Assembly (NCBI GenBank): GCA_021296515.1
Contig: JAGWAH010000007.1
Location: forward strand, 61,223-96,989
Source of the DNA: Acidobacteriota bacterium
GTDB taxonomy: Bacteria > Acidobacteriota > Vicinamibacteria > Vicinamibacterales > UBA8438
Reading direction: 5' to 3'
DNA length: 35,767 nucleotides
In this document: piece by piece, positions 1 to 7,569 of the stretch
How the letters are laid out: each line of letters begins with the position of its first letter
Numbering within the stretch: the first letter of the stretch is position 1
Translations under genes and position numbers: made by a program
The notes under the pieces: generated by a model
The model's input: only the letters and a program-made list of their open reading frames with translations
Database searches by the model: none
What the model was told of the DNA's origin: nothing

Positions 1-254
1 ACCGCGCGCTCCAGATTGCCGCGGTGCTGCTCCAGCTTGGCGTCGAAGCGCGAGAAGAGCGCGAACGAATCGGCGGCCGAGCCGGCGAACCCGGCCAGCA
101 CGCGGTCGTGGTAGAGCCGCCGGATCTTGCGGGCGGTCTGCTTGACCACGGTCGTGCCGAGCGTGACCTGGCCATCGCTGGCCATCACCGCCTTGTCCGC
201 CCGGCGGACGGCCAGGACCGTCGTGCTCCGGAATCCCGCAGACGTCGCCGTCAT
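1..254 (-). CDS. hslV: HslV, ATP-dependent protease peptidase subunit (N-terminal part, cut by window edge)
   Basis: HslV is the proteolytic dodecamer of the cytoplasmic HslUV (ClpYQ) protease. Only the first 84 codons are in the window; the gene continues past position 1. The visible part has the family's N-terminal block: TTVLAVRR, then the SDGQVTLG motif, KIRRLY, and [11 protein letters not shown]. By alignment to known HslV proteins the catalytic N-terminal threonine of the mature enzyme is Thr11, so a 10-residue propeptide (ending RS) would be removed. The ATG at 254 is preceded by GGGGAGG seven bases upstream and overlaps the TGA of the permease gene (ATGA), implying translational coupling. 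hslU would be expected just outside the window. In many bacteria hslV follows xerC directly; here xerC is about 7.3 kb away. Confidence 0.93.
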   Translation of the reverse strand, partial: MTATSAGFRSTTVLAVRRADKAVMASDGQVTLGTTVVKQTARKIRRLYHDRVLAGFAGSAADSFALFSRFDAKLEQHRGNLERA

Positions 255-1675
255 CCAGCGTCCTCCCCGGCTGCCGCGCGGCGGCGGAACAGCGGATACA
301 GCGGCAGGCCCGCCGCGATGAGCAGGATTCCGGCGCCCGCCGCGGCCGGCTCGCGCCAGATCTCGTTCACGACCATGGCGGCGCAGGCGGCGACGAAAAT
401 GCCCGGCGCCAGCGGATAGCCCCAGGCCCGGAACGGACGGGGGGCCGCAGGCTCGCGGCGCCGGAGTACGAACAGCGCGGCCACGGCGGCACCGGCGAAC
501 GTGACCACCGCGAACCCGGTGTAGAGCAGCAACTGCTCGAAAGTGCCAGCCAGGACGAGCACACCGCTCCAGATGCTCTGCGCGACGATGGCGGTCACGG
601 GAGTCCGGTACTTCGGATGCACCCGCGCGGCGCCCGCGAAGAACTGTCCGTCGCGGGCCATGGCGAAGTAGACCCGCGGCCCGGCCAGCACCATGGCGCT
701 GACGCTCGCCGAGATCATGATCACCGACGCTGCGGCGAGCGCCGCACCGACGCCGGCCCCGAACAGCCGCTCGCCCGCCGCATCGAGGATGGGTGCACGG
801 TCCGCTCCGAGGTCGACGGCGCCCAGATCGACGAGCGGCATCGCGTAGACATAGAGGAGATTCAGCAGCAGATAGACGACGACGACCGTCGCGGTGCCGG
901 CCGCTATCGCGAGCGGAACGTTGCGGCCCGGGTCCCGGATTTCCTCCGCGACGTAGGTGGCCGCGTTCCATCCCGAATAGCTGAACATGATGGGAATGAG
1001 CGCGAGGAGCCAGAGCTCGGGCGTCACGGGCCCGCCCGGCGCGCCGAAGTGCGCCGCCGAGCCGTCGCCGATCGTGAAGCCGAGAGCGACGAGCACGACG
1101 AGCACGGCGACCTTCGCGCCCGCCAGCAGATTCTGCACGATCCGGCCCGGGCCGAGGCCGAGCACGTGGACCGCGGTCAGGGCTGCGATCGCCGTCAGGG
1201 CCACGACGGTCCGCGGCGAGATCGACAGCGTGACGACCACCAGCGGGATGCTCACCAGCGGCGTCGCATCGCCCGCCGCCGGCAGGAACCGGCCGAGGTA
1301 GCTCGCGATCCCGACGGCCCCGAGGGCGATGGCGCCCGAGAACCCCGCGATGAACGAGGTCCACCCGGAGAGGAACCCGGCGGCCGGCCCGAACGCCTCG
1401 CGCAGATAGACGTACTCGCCCCCGGCCCGCGGCCGCAGCGTCGCCAGCTCGGCATAGGCCATGGCGCCGGCGAAGGCCAGCCCGCCGCCGGCCAGCCACG
1501 CCCCGAGCATCAGCCAGACATCGGGCACCCAGACGGCGACGAGCGCCGGCACCAGGAAGATGCCGCTGCCGATGACGTTCGAGACGATGATCGACGCGCC
1601 GTCGAGCGCACCGAGCCCGCGAACGAGCGACGGGGATGGTGTGGCGGAGGGCACGGGTGCGCCGGGGGCGCTCAC
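251..1675 (-). CDS. APC-superfamily amino acid permease
   Basis: A 474-residue inner-membrane transporter with about 12 hydrophobic segments. The first membrane segment carries the APC-superfamily signature [12 protein letters not shown]. Further family blocks are the [24 protein letters not shown] region after helix 2, [22 protein letters not shown] in the middle (helix 6-7), and the helix 8-9 loop [13 protein letters not shown]. This resembles the LAT/basic-amino-acid branch; the substrate cannot be read from sequence. The open frame extends further upstream, but the GTG at 1675 is chosen because it overlaps the TGA of the upstream lipoprotein gene (GTGA, no Shine-Dalgarno) and leaves a short hydrophilic N-terminus before the first helix. 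Its own stop overlaps the hslV start, so three genes are linked by overlaps. Confidence 0.88.
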   Translation of the reverse strand: MSAPGAPVPSATPSPSLVRGLGALDGASIIVSNVIGSGIFLVPALVAVWVPDVWLMLGAWLAGGGLAFAGAMAYAELATLRPRAGGEYVYLREAFGPAAGFLSGWTSFIAGFSGAIALGAVGIASYLGRFLPAAGDATPLVSIPLVVVTLSISPRTVVALTAIAALTAVHVLGLGPGRIVQNLLAGAKVAVLVVLVALGFTIGDGSAAHFGAPGGPVTPELWLLALIPIMFSYSGWNAATYVAEEIRDPGRNVPLAIAAGTATVVVVYLLLNLLYVYAMPLVDLGAVDLGADRAPILDAAGERLFGAGVGAALAAASVIMISASVSAMVLAGPRVYFAMARDGQFFAGAARVHPKYRTPVTAIVAQSIWSGVLVLAGTFEQLLLYTGFAVVTFAGAAVAALFVLRRREPAAPRPFRAWGYPLAPGIFVAACAAMVVNEIWREPAAAGAGILLIAAGLPLYPLFRRRAAAGEDAG

Positions 1676-2241
1676 TGGGTCAACAGTTGGCGTTCGATCG
1701 GGTACTCGCCCAACTTGGCCCACTGCTCGGCGCGGTGCTTGACGAACAACTCGATCTTGACGTCGACGAAATCCCGGTGGCCGAGCATCTCGGCCAGCGA
1801 CTGCTCGCCGGTATAGCCGAGGCTGGACTCCATCGTGAACGGACCGAGACCGTCCCCCGGCACGACCCCTTGACGACCCACCGCGCGGACCAGGGCGCTG
1901 CCCCATTCCTGATCTTCACCCATACAGGTCCCGGCATCCTCATCGGCCGGCGAGACCGGGTCCTCGGGCTCCGGCTGCCCCGCGTAGAGGACCATGCAGC
2001 GCCGGAAGACGCCGTTCAACTGCAGCGTCCGGATGCGTTGATCCGATACGTTCTCGAGGCGGAACGAGATGGTCGGCACCAGCTTGTTGCGGCCGAGCTC
2101 GTCGAATCCGACGTCGAGCCAGCCGGTCGTCATGTCGGTGACGCCCAGGGCGGCCTGGACGTCGAGCGGGGTGCAAGCGCTTCCGGAGACGGCGGCGGTC
2201 AACGCGAGCGCAAGCACGGCGCGCGACGGGCGACGAACCAT
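1672..2241 (-). CDS. Hypothetical lipoprotein (189 aa)
   Basis: I do not recognise the family. The N-terminus is Arg-rich and then hydrophobic, ending in SGSAC, which looks like a lipoprotein signal with Cys23 as the lipidated residue, so a periplasm-facing lipoprotein is likely. The mature part reads like a compact beta-rich domain ([20 protein letters not shown]), with two further cysteines (FRRC and GTC) that could pair. Two ATGs compete: 2247 lies directly against GGAGG, while 2241 has GGAGG at a six-base spacing, so 2241 is preferred. It follows the ECF sigma/anti-sigma/secreted-protein genes on the same strand and overlaps the permease start. Function unknown; it may simply be cargo of the same operon. 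Confidence 0.75.
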   Translation of the reverse strand: MVRRPSRAVLALALTAAVSGSACTPLDVQAALGVTDMTTGWLDVGFDELGRNKLVPTISFRLENVSDQRIRTLQLNGVFRRCMVLYAGQPEPEDPVSPADEDAGTCMGEDQEWGSALVRAVGRQGVVPGDGLGPFTMESSLGYTGEQSLAEMLGHRDFVDVKIELFVKHRAEQWAKLGEYPIERQLLTQ

Positions 2242-2253
2242 GAACATCCTCCG

Positions 2254-2282
2254 ATTGTAGTCCAGAAATCTGCACCGGTCCG
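2254..2282 (-). promoter_or_regulatory. Possible internal sigma70-type promoter before the lipoprotein-permease-hslV genes
   Basis: On the minus strand the -10-like hexamer TACAAT (2254-2259, 5/6 match) sits 17 bases from CGGACC (2277-2282), a weak -35. The predicted start of transcription falls near the ATG at 2247, which would exclude the GGAGG at 2249-2253 from the mRNA. The site therefore conflicts with use of that ribosome-binding site, unless translation also relies on read-through from upstream. Confidence 0.28.
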
Positions 2283-2298
2283 CGGTGCGGATCTCGGC

Positions 2299-3102
2299 TC
2301 AGAAGGACGAGACGTCGACCCGCGCCCGGACCTCGTCCAGCGTCAAGCCGCCGGCGTGCAGCGCGGCCACGTCGCCCGCCCTGACCCGCACCGTCGTGTC
2401 CCGTCCCGGCAGACCGCGGGTGTCCCGTGCAACCACCGTCAGCCAGTCGTTCCCGTCGAGCAGTGCGCCCAGCCGCCCGCCGTAGCCCAGGAGCGCGTCT
2501 ACCAGCATCTCCCGCAGCGCTTCCTGATACACCGTGTGCAGGTCCGGCGCCGCTGCCTCCGGCGCGTTGCCTCCGCCCGGCGCCGGCGCGTCGCCGGGAG
2601 CAGCGAGCCCCGGCCGATCCGCCGGTGCGGCGGCGCCGCCCGGTGTGAAGGCGACCCTCCGCCCCGCGTTCGGCTCGAGCTCGCGCAGCACCGGAGGAAG
2701 CGCCCCCGACAGCCGCAGCTCCTGCAGAGCGCCCCGAATCCTCCGCAGATCCGCGTCCATCATCTCCAGGGACCAGAGGACGCTCTGCCGCAGCACGGGG
2801 CACTCGACGTCGAAGAAGACGCCGTACCCGGCCAGACGGAACCCCCGCACCTGGGCCGGCCCCGCGAACAGCATGAGGCCCGGCGTCCAGGGCGGCATCT
2901 GCTGCTCGACGCCGCGCGCGCTCAGCGCGACGGCACGCGACAGCACGTGCTCCAGGACCTGAATCTGCGCGGTCAGCGGGTCGGCGTCGGCGCGCTCGGC
3001 GCCCGCCGGGCCCGCGCCCTGCGCCGTCGCGGGCGCAACGCCGGCCACGGTCAGGACCACGACGACGAGCGTTGCGATTCCCATGTCCCTGCCCCGTGCC
3101 AT
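2299..3102 (-). CDS. Secreted protein of unknown function encoded with sigma/anti-sigma pair
   Basis: A 267-residue protein with an N-terminal signal peptide (MARGRDMGIATLVVVV, cleavage probably after ATAQ). The first mature half is helical and contains the striking segment GYGVFFDVECPVLRQS. A Pro/Ala/Gly-rich low-complexity linker follows (about residues 155-185), then a helical region (LHTVYQEALREMLVDALLGYG) and a small C-terminal domain (ARDTRGLPGRDTTVRVRAGDV). I cannot name a family. The start at 3102 keeps the positively charged n-region; the ATG at 3084 is a possible alternative with AGGG upstream. The gene begins 10 bases after the anti-sigma stop, so all three probably form one transcription unit. 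By context it may be a periplasmic partner or target of the sigma module. That role is inference. Confidence 0.75.
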   Translation of the reverse strand: MARGRDMGIATLVVVVLTVAGVAPATAQGAGPAGAERADADPLTAQIQVLEHVLSRAVALSARGVEQQMPPWTPGLMLFAGPAQVRGFRLAGYGVFFDVECPVLRQSVLWSLEMMDADLRRIRGALQELRLSGALPPVLRELEPNAGRRVAFTPGGAAAPADRPGLAAPGDAPAPGGGNAPEAAAPDLHTVYQEALREMLVDALLGYGGRLGALLDGNDWLTVVARDTRGLPGRDTTVRVRAGDVAALHAGGLTLDEVRARVDVSSF

Positions 3103-3112
3103 TCCCGCGCCG

Positions 3113-3868
3113 CTACTGCTGGGCGACGCGCACCATGTAGTCGGCAAGACTGTCGACCTCCTGCTGCATGCGCAACTGATCCGCCTGCCGGTGCAGGTCG
3201 ACCTCCTGCGCCAGCCGCATCAGTCCCGACGCGAACTCCTGCCGCTGCCGGCGCTCGCTCTCCGCCATCAGCGCCCTGACCTCGCCCAACCAGTCGTCAG
3301 CGGCCGGAATGGCCGCACCGGACTCCGCCGGCAGGGATCGCCCGCCGGCCGGAACGACACCGGTCCGCTGCGCCGTGAGCTCCTCGCGAAGCTGCGCCTC
3401 CAAAGCGGCCAGCTCGGCGCGCCAGGGACGCGTTTCTTCGGCCACCGCCGGCTGCGGTCCGGCCGCGCCATCCACGGGCTGCATTTCGCCGGCGCCCGGT
3501 TCGGTCCAACCCATGCGAAACACGAAGCCGCCGTCCCCGTAGCGCACCTCGACGCTGGCGATCGCGGCGCCCGCGACCAGGACCGTCGTCGCGGCGAGGG
3601 CGGCTCCCCATGCCGGGCGCAGCCCTCCCCCCGACCACCAGGTGGAAGCAGACCTCGCCCCGGACGCCTCCGCCACCACGCGGAACCCGAGCCGCGCCTC
3701 CGGCGGCGCCCATTCCCGCAGCGTGCCGCGCAGCACCGCGAAGCCGTCCAACTCCGCCGCGCAGGCCGTGCACGTCTCCAGGTGCCGCTCGACGTGCGCC
3801 CGCTCGGCGGGTTCGCACTCGTCGTAGACATAGGCAACCAGGGCTTCGTTTTCCGGGCAGTCAGACAC
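3113..3868 (-). CDS. Zinc-finger membrane anti-sigma factor
   Basis: A 251-residue protein encoded directly behind an ECF sigma gene (12-base gap), as expected for its cognate anti-sigma factor. The N-terminal cytoplasmic domain carries the zinc-binding H-x3-C-x2-C motif (His29, Cys33, Cys36; sequence HLETCTAC) of the zf-HC2 anti-sigma family, with Cys4 upstream. One membrane segment follows at about residues 86-106. The C-terminal periplasmic part is long and mostly helical, with a charged coiled-coil-like stretch (residues about 150-170 and 195-245) rich in Glu, Arg and Gln. The start is GTG, with GAGGG well spaced upstream. The expected role is to hold the sigma factor at the membrane until an envelope signal releases it. 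The sensing part shows no recognisable domain. Confidence 0.88.
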   Translation of the reverse strand: MSDCPENEALVAYVYDECEPAERAHVERHLETCTACAAELDGFAVLRGTLREWAPPEARLGFRVVAEASGARSASTWWSGGGLRPAWGAALAATTVLVAGAAIASVEVRYGDGGFVFRMGWTEPGAGEMQPVDGAAGPQPAVAEETRPWRAELAALEAQLREELTAQRTGVVPAGGRSLPAESGAAIPAADDWLGEVRALMAESERRQRQEFASGLMRLAQEVDLHRQADQLRMQQEVDSLADYMVRVAQQ

Positions 3869-3880
3869 TGGCTTCCCTCT

Positions 3881-4480
3881 TCAATCGCCCGCAGGGGGAG
3901 GATAGGACACCGCGCCCCGCTCCTGCAACGACGCCGCCGCGCCCAGCCCGTTCCGCTCGAGCTGCCGGCGGAGTGCGCTGAGCCCCTGGTACAGGCGAGT
4001 CTTGACCGTGCTCAGGGGACATCCCTGCAGGTCGGCGATCTCCTGAAACGTCAGGCCGTGATATTCCTTCAACAGGATGGCGGTCCGCTGCGGCTCGGGG
4101 AGCGTCGCCATCACGCGCTCCACCGCCCGCCCGAGGTCGCGCCGCACGATCAACTCCTCCACGCTCTCCTCGGCCGGCTCGAGCGAGTGCGCCTGCTCCT
4201 GTTGCAGGTCGTCGGACGCCGGGACCATCCTGACGCGCCGCTCCTTCCGGATCCAGTCCCGGCACAGGTTCAGCGCAATGCGGTAGAGCCACGACGAGAA
4301 CCGCGCCTGCCCCTTGAACCCGCCGATCGCCCGGAACGCCCGCAGGAACGCCTCCTGGCAGACGTCGCGCGCGTCCTCCTCGCGGCCCAGCGTGCGGTAG
4401 GCGAGCGCGAAGATCGGCCGCTCCCAGCGGACGACCAACTGGTTGAACGCGCCCGTGTCGCCGCCCGCGGCCAGGGCCAC
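3881..4480 (-). CDS. ECF-family RNA polymerase sigma factor (with anti-sigma partner)
   Basis: A 199-residue group 4 (ECF) sigma factor. Region 2 is clear: GAFNQLVVRWERPIFALAYR, then EEDARDVCQEAFLRAFRAI and FSSWLYRIALNLCRDWIRKE. Region 4 is LPEPQRTAILLKEYHGLTFQEIADLQGC with the helix-turn-helix ending STVKTRLYQGL. The two are joined by a Glu-rich linker. The only in-frame start is GTG at 4480, because a stop lies seven codons upstream; no good Shine-Dalgarno is visible. The protein therefore begins almost at region 2. The gene is first in a run of sigma, anti-sigma, secreted protein and possibly lipoprotein, permease and hslV. An RpoE-like promoter sequence lies 32 bases upstream, suggesting autoregulation. 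Confidence 0.93.
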   Translation of the reverse strand: MALAAGGDTGAFNQLVVRWERPIFALAYRTLGREEDARDVCQEAFLRAFRAIGGFKGQARFSSWLYRIALNLCRDWIRKERRVRMVPASDDLQQEQAHSLEPAEESVEELIVRRDLGRAVERVMATLPEPQRTAILLKEYHGLTFQEIADLQGCPLSTVKTRLYQGLSALRRQLERNGLGAAASLQERGAVSYPPPAGD

Positions 4481-4511
4481 CGGTTGCTGCCGTCGCGGTC
4501 ATGCTTACGGG

Positions 4512-4539
4512 TTAGACGCGCGAGAGGCCCGAAAGGTCG
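4512..4539 (-). promoter_or_regulatory. RpoE/ECF-type promoter, probably autoregulatory for the sigma gene
   Basis: Read on the minus strand, CGACCTT (4533-4539) is followed after exactly 16 bases by TCTAA (4512-4516). The E. coli sigma-E consensus is GGAACTT, 16 bases, TCTGA, so 5/7 and 4/5 positions match at the right spacing. The site lies between the vapC stop and the sigma GTG at 4480, where an autoregulated ECF gene would carry it. The exact specificity of this sigma factor is unknown. Confidence 0.45.
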
Positions 4540-4554
4540 GACGCCGGCGCCCCG

Positions 4555-4947
4555 TCAGGTGGTCAGGCCGTTGATCGGAATACCCATCGTCCGGGCAGCG
4601 TCCGACATACGGTGATCGTACGTTGCGAGTTCGACGGTCTGTCCGTGTTGGCGCAGGTAGTCGGCCGATGCAAGGTGCAGCGCATCGAGGGTGCGAACCG
4701 GTACGGGAAACGCACCGAGCGCGCGGGTGAGGACAGGCGACGACAGTTCCAGCAGGGCGATGCGTCCGAGGAGCGCCGTGGCCGCCTCCCCGTGGGATTC
4801 GGCGAACCTGCGGGCATGCAGGACGGTCCAGACCTCGTACTCGAGCAGGCGGCTGGCGGCCAGCGTGTTGTCCCAGAAGTCGGCAGGTGGACGTCGATCC
4901 TCGAGGAAAAGGTGCGCCAGCGCGACGGAGGCATCGATGTAGATCAC
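4555..4947 (-). CDS. vapC: PIN-domain toxin of a VapBC pair
   Basis: A 130-residue PIN-domain ribonuclease, the toxin half of a type II toxin-antitoxin system that cleaves RNA when free of its antitoxin. The acidic metal-binding residues expected of the family are present: Asp5 (YIDASV), Glu38 (YEVWTVL), Asp88 (RTLDALHLA) and Asp111 (ATYDHRM). Length is normal for VapC. The start is GTG, overlapping the antitoxin stop (GTGA, 4944-4947), so the two are translationally coupled. The pair sits between the ABC-F gene and the sigma operon, in the DNA that separates xerC from hslV. RNA target unknown. Confidence 0.9.
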   Translation of the reverse strand: MIYIDASVALAHLFLEDRRPPADFWDNTLAASRLLEYEVWTVLHARRFAESHGEAATALLGRIALLELSSPVLTRALGAFPVPVRTLDALHLASADYLRQHGQTVELATYDHRMSDAARTMGIPINGLTT

Positions 4948-5237
4948 CTTTCGCCTCGGACCTCGTCCAACATCTCGAGCAGTTGTTCCAGCGTCATGAT
5001 CGGCGCAGGCGCCGAAGGCGGTCCGGCACCTGGGGCCGCGGGTGGCGCCAGCAAGCCCTTGCGCACCATGTCAGCGAGCAGGGCGTCGGCAAGGATGGGG
5101 CTCCGTTCGGCGCGTGGCGGCACGATTTCCGCCACGACGCGGTCGCGGTCCGTCACGAGCACGGTCTCGCCCGCGGCGGCCAGACGCACGTATTCACTCA
5201 GCTTGTTGTTGAGCACCTTCAGTCCGACGGAGCGCAT
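4944..5237 (-). CDS. vapB: Phd/YefM-type antitoxin of the VapBC pair
   Basis: A 97-residue antitoxin. The N-terminus (VGLKVLNNKLSEYVRLAAAGETVLV, then DRDRVVAEIVPP) is the Phd/YefM DNA-binding fold, which normally also represses its own promoter. A Pro/Ala-rich linker (residues about 64-80) leads to a short amphipathic helix (MTLEQLLEMLDEV) that is likely to occupy the toxin active site. The ATG at 5237 has AGGAG only one base upstream, too close to work normally; a candidate promoter ends about seven bases before the ATG, so the mRNA may be leaderless. The start agrees with the family's usual N-terminus. Confidence 0.88.
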   Translation of the reverse strand: MRSVGLKVLNNKLSEYVRLAAAGETVLVTDRDRVVAEIVPPRAERSPILADALLADMVRKGLLAPPAAPGAGPPSAPAPIMTLEQLLEMLDEVRGER

Positions 5238-5244
5238 GCTCCTG

Positions 5245-5274
5245 ACGGTAGCTTCCAGTGGCCACCGCGGTCAA
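5245..5274 (-). promoter_or_regulatory. Candidate vapBC promoter with palindromic operator
   Basis: On the minus strand TTGACC (5269-5274) is followed after 18 bases by TACCGT (5245-5250), only seven bases before the vapB ATG. The perfect 8-bp palindrome GTGGCCAC (5258-5265) lies in the spacer, where a VapB-VapC complex could bind to repress. The palindrome is short and the -10 is weak. Confidence 0.33.
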
Positions 5275-5388
5275 GGCGGTCCCCGGCGTGGTCCGGCAGC
5301 ACCAGCGCGCCATCGGCGTCGAGCTGCGGTCTTCGAGCCCGTCGCCTGCTCCCTGTATCCTTGGCGCCGACAGTTGCACCGCATTCCG

Positions 5389-7564
5389 ATGCTTCACATC
5401 TCCAACCTGCACAAGGCGTTCGGCGACCGGGTCCTGTTCGACAAGGTCTCGTGGCAGCTCCAGCCCGGCATGCGCGTCGGGCTGTGCGGCCCGAACGGGG
5501 CCGGCAAGACGACGCTGCTCAAGATGCTGTCCGGCGAGGTCGAGGCCGACGCGGGCGAGATCGCCCGGCCGAACGATCTGACGGTCGGCTACCTGCCGCA
5601 GGACGGGCTGACCCACGCGGGCCGGACGCTCTACGACGAGACGAGCCGCGCGTTCGAGCCGCTGCTCGCGCTGCAGGCGGAGCTGGGCGAGTTGGAAACG
5701 AAGCTCGGCGACACCAGTTTGTCCCAGAGCCAGCATGACGCCGCGCTCGACCGCTACAGCGAGGTCCAGACCGCCTTCCAGGACCGGGACGGCTACGGCA
5801 TCGAGGCGAAGGTGGACGCCGTGCTGCGCGGTCTCGGCTTCGAGGCGGCCGACTTCGGCAAGCCCACCGAGACGTTCTCCGGCGGCTGGCAGATGCGCAT
5901 CGCGCTCGCCAAGCTGCTCCTCCGCCGGCCCCGCCTGCTGCTGCTCGACGAGCCCACGAACCACCTCGACCTCGAGGCGCGCAACTGGCTGGAGGAGTTC
6001 CTGGTCGCTTATCCCGACGCGGTGGTGCTGGTCTCGCACGACCGCTACTTCCTCGACAGCGTGGTGACGGAGATAGCCGAGGTCGGCCTGCGCACGCTGA
6101 CCGAGTTCCGCGGCACGTACAGCGCCTACCTGACCGAGCGCGAGGCCCGCATCGCCCGGCTGCGGGAGGCCAAGAAGCGGCAGGACGAGGAAGTGGCCCG
6201 GATGCGGCTTTTCATCGACCGCTTTCGCTACAAAGCGACCAAGGCGAAGCAGGTGCAGAGCCGGGTCAAGATGCTCGAGAAGATCACCCCGATCGAGGTG
6301 CCGGCGGCGCGCAAGCGCGTGCACTTCAAGTTCCCGGCCAGCGCCAAGAGCGGCAGGACGGTCGTCGAGCTGCGCGATGTCGCGAAGGCGTACGGCGAGG
6401 TGCGGGTGTTCGAGCGCGCCAACGTCCACATCGAGCGCGGCGCCCGCGTCGCCCTGGTCGGCCCGAACGGCGCGGGCAAGTCGACCCTCATGCGGATGCT
6501 GTCCGGCGTGGAGGCGCCCGACCGGGGCGAACGGATCGACGCAGTACTTCGCCCAGGACGAGGCGGTGCGCCTGGACGGATCGCTCACCGTGTACGAGAC
6601 GCTGGCTTCCGGCTCCCCGGTGGACATGGTCCCCGCGATCCGCAACATCCTGGGCGGCTTCCTGTTCACCGAGGACGACGTCTACAAGCGCGTCAAGGTG
6701 CTCTCGGGCGGCGAGCGCACGCGGCTGGCGGTGGCGCGGATGCTGCTGCGCCCCTCCAACACGCTCATCCTGGACGAGCCCACCAACCACCTCGACATCG
6801 ACTCGACCGACGTGCTGCTCGACGCGCTGACCGACTACGGCGGCACCCTCATCTTCGTCTCGCACGACCGCTATTTCGTCGACCGGCTGGCGACGAAGAT
6901 CATCGACATCGGGCATGGCGAGGCGGCGCTTTACCCGGGCAGCTACGAGGAGTTCCGCTGGAGCCGGGAACAGGCGTCGGACGGCGACGCACCGGCCGCG
7001 CGGACGTCCGGCGGCGGCGCGCCCGGCAGAGAGGGCGTACGTTCCGCGGGCAACGCAGGCCGGTCGAGCCGCGCTGCAGCAGCACGGCGCACCCCGTCCG
7101 GGCAGGGTCCCGGCGCGACGGGGACGGCAAAGCAACAGCCCGTGCGGTCCCCGACCGCGAACTCACCCCACCCGGACGGCCACGCTGCCGGGACACAGGC
7201 ACGGGCGCCCCGGAGGGAGCGCTCCGCGCCGGCGCCGGCCTCCGAGAACGCGGCACCGCCGAGGACTCCGCCCGCGCGCGGTGCCGCCGAGCACAAGCGG
7301 CGCCAGGTGGAGGCGCGCCGGCAACAGCGCAAGCTGGACGGGCTCCGCAGGCGCATCGCCGACCTGGAGAAGCGCATCGCCGAGCGCGAGGAGGCGGTCC
7401 GCAGGCTGGAAGCGGAAATGGCGGCCCCCGGCTTCTTCACGGACCAGGCCTCGGCCGACGAGGCGGTCAAGCGTCATCAAAAGCTGATGTGGGAGGTCGG
7501 CGACCTGATGAACCAGTGGGAGGCGCTCGAGCAGGAGGCCGCCGAGCAGACCGCCGCGTCCTGA
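5389..7564 (+). CDS. ABC-F family ATPase, interrupted by a frameshift near 6538
   Basis: A duplicated ATP-binding-cassette protein without membrane segments, of the ABC-F family (Uup/EttA-like, acting on the ribosome). The first half (ATG 5389) has Walker A GPNGAGKTT, signature FSGGWQMRIALAK, Walker B LLLLDEPTNHLDL and the basic interdomain linker (RFRYKATKAKQVQSR). The second domain starts with Walker A GPNGAGKST. After GERI (to about 6537) the frame is lost. The protein resumes one base out of phase as TQYFAQDEAVRLDG (from 6539), with signature LSGGERTRLAVARMLL and LILDEPTNHLDI, ending at 7564. The junction lacks several residues expected between ER and QYFAQ, so a small deletion (3n+2 bases) is likelier than a one-base insertion. 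After the second cassette comes a roughly 105-residue Ala/Pro/Arg/Gly-rich linker and a C-terminal coiled coil. It may be a pseudogene or an assembly error. Confidence 0.85.
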
Positions 7565-7569
7565 GAGCG

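Noticed and set aside
6500-6560. Programmed frameshifting in the ABC-F gene
   Set aside because: No slippery heptamer or clear downstream structure, and family residues are missing at the junction, which favours a deletion or assembly error.
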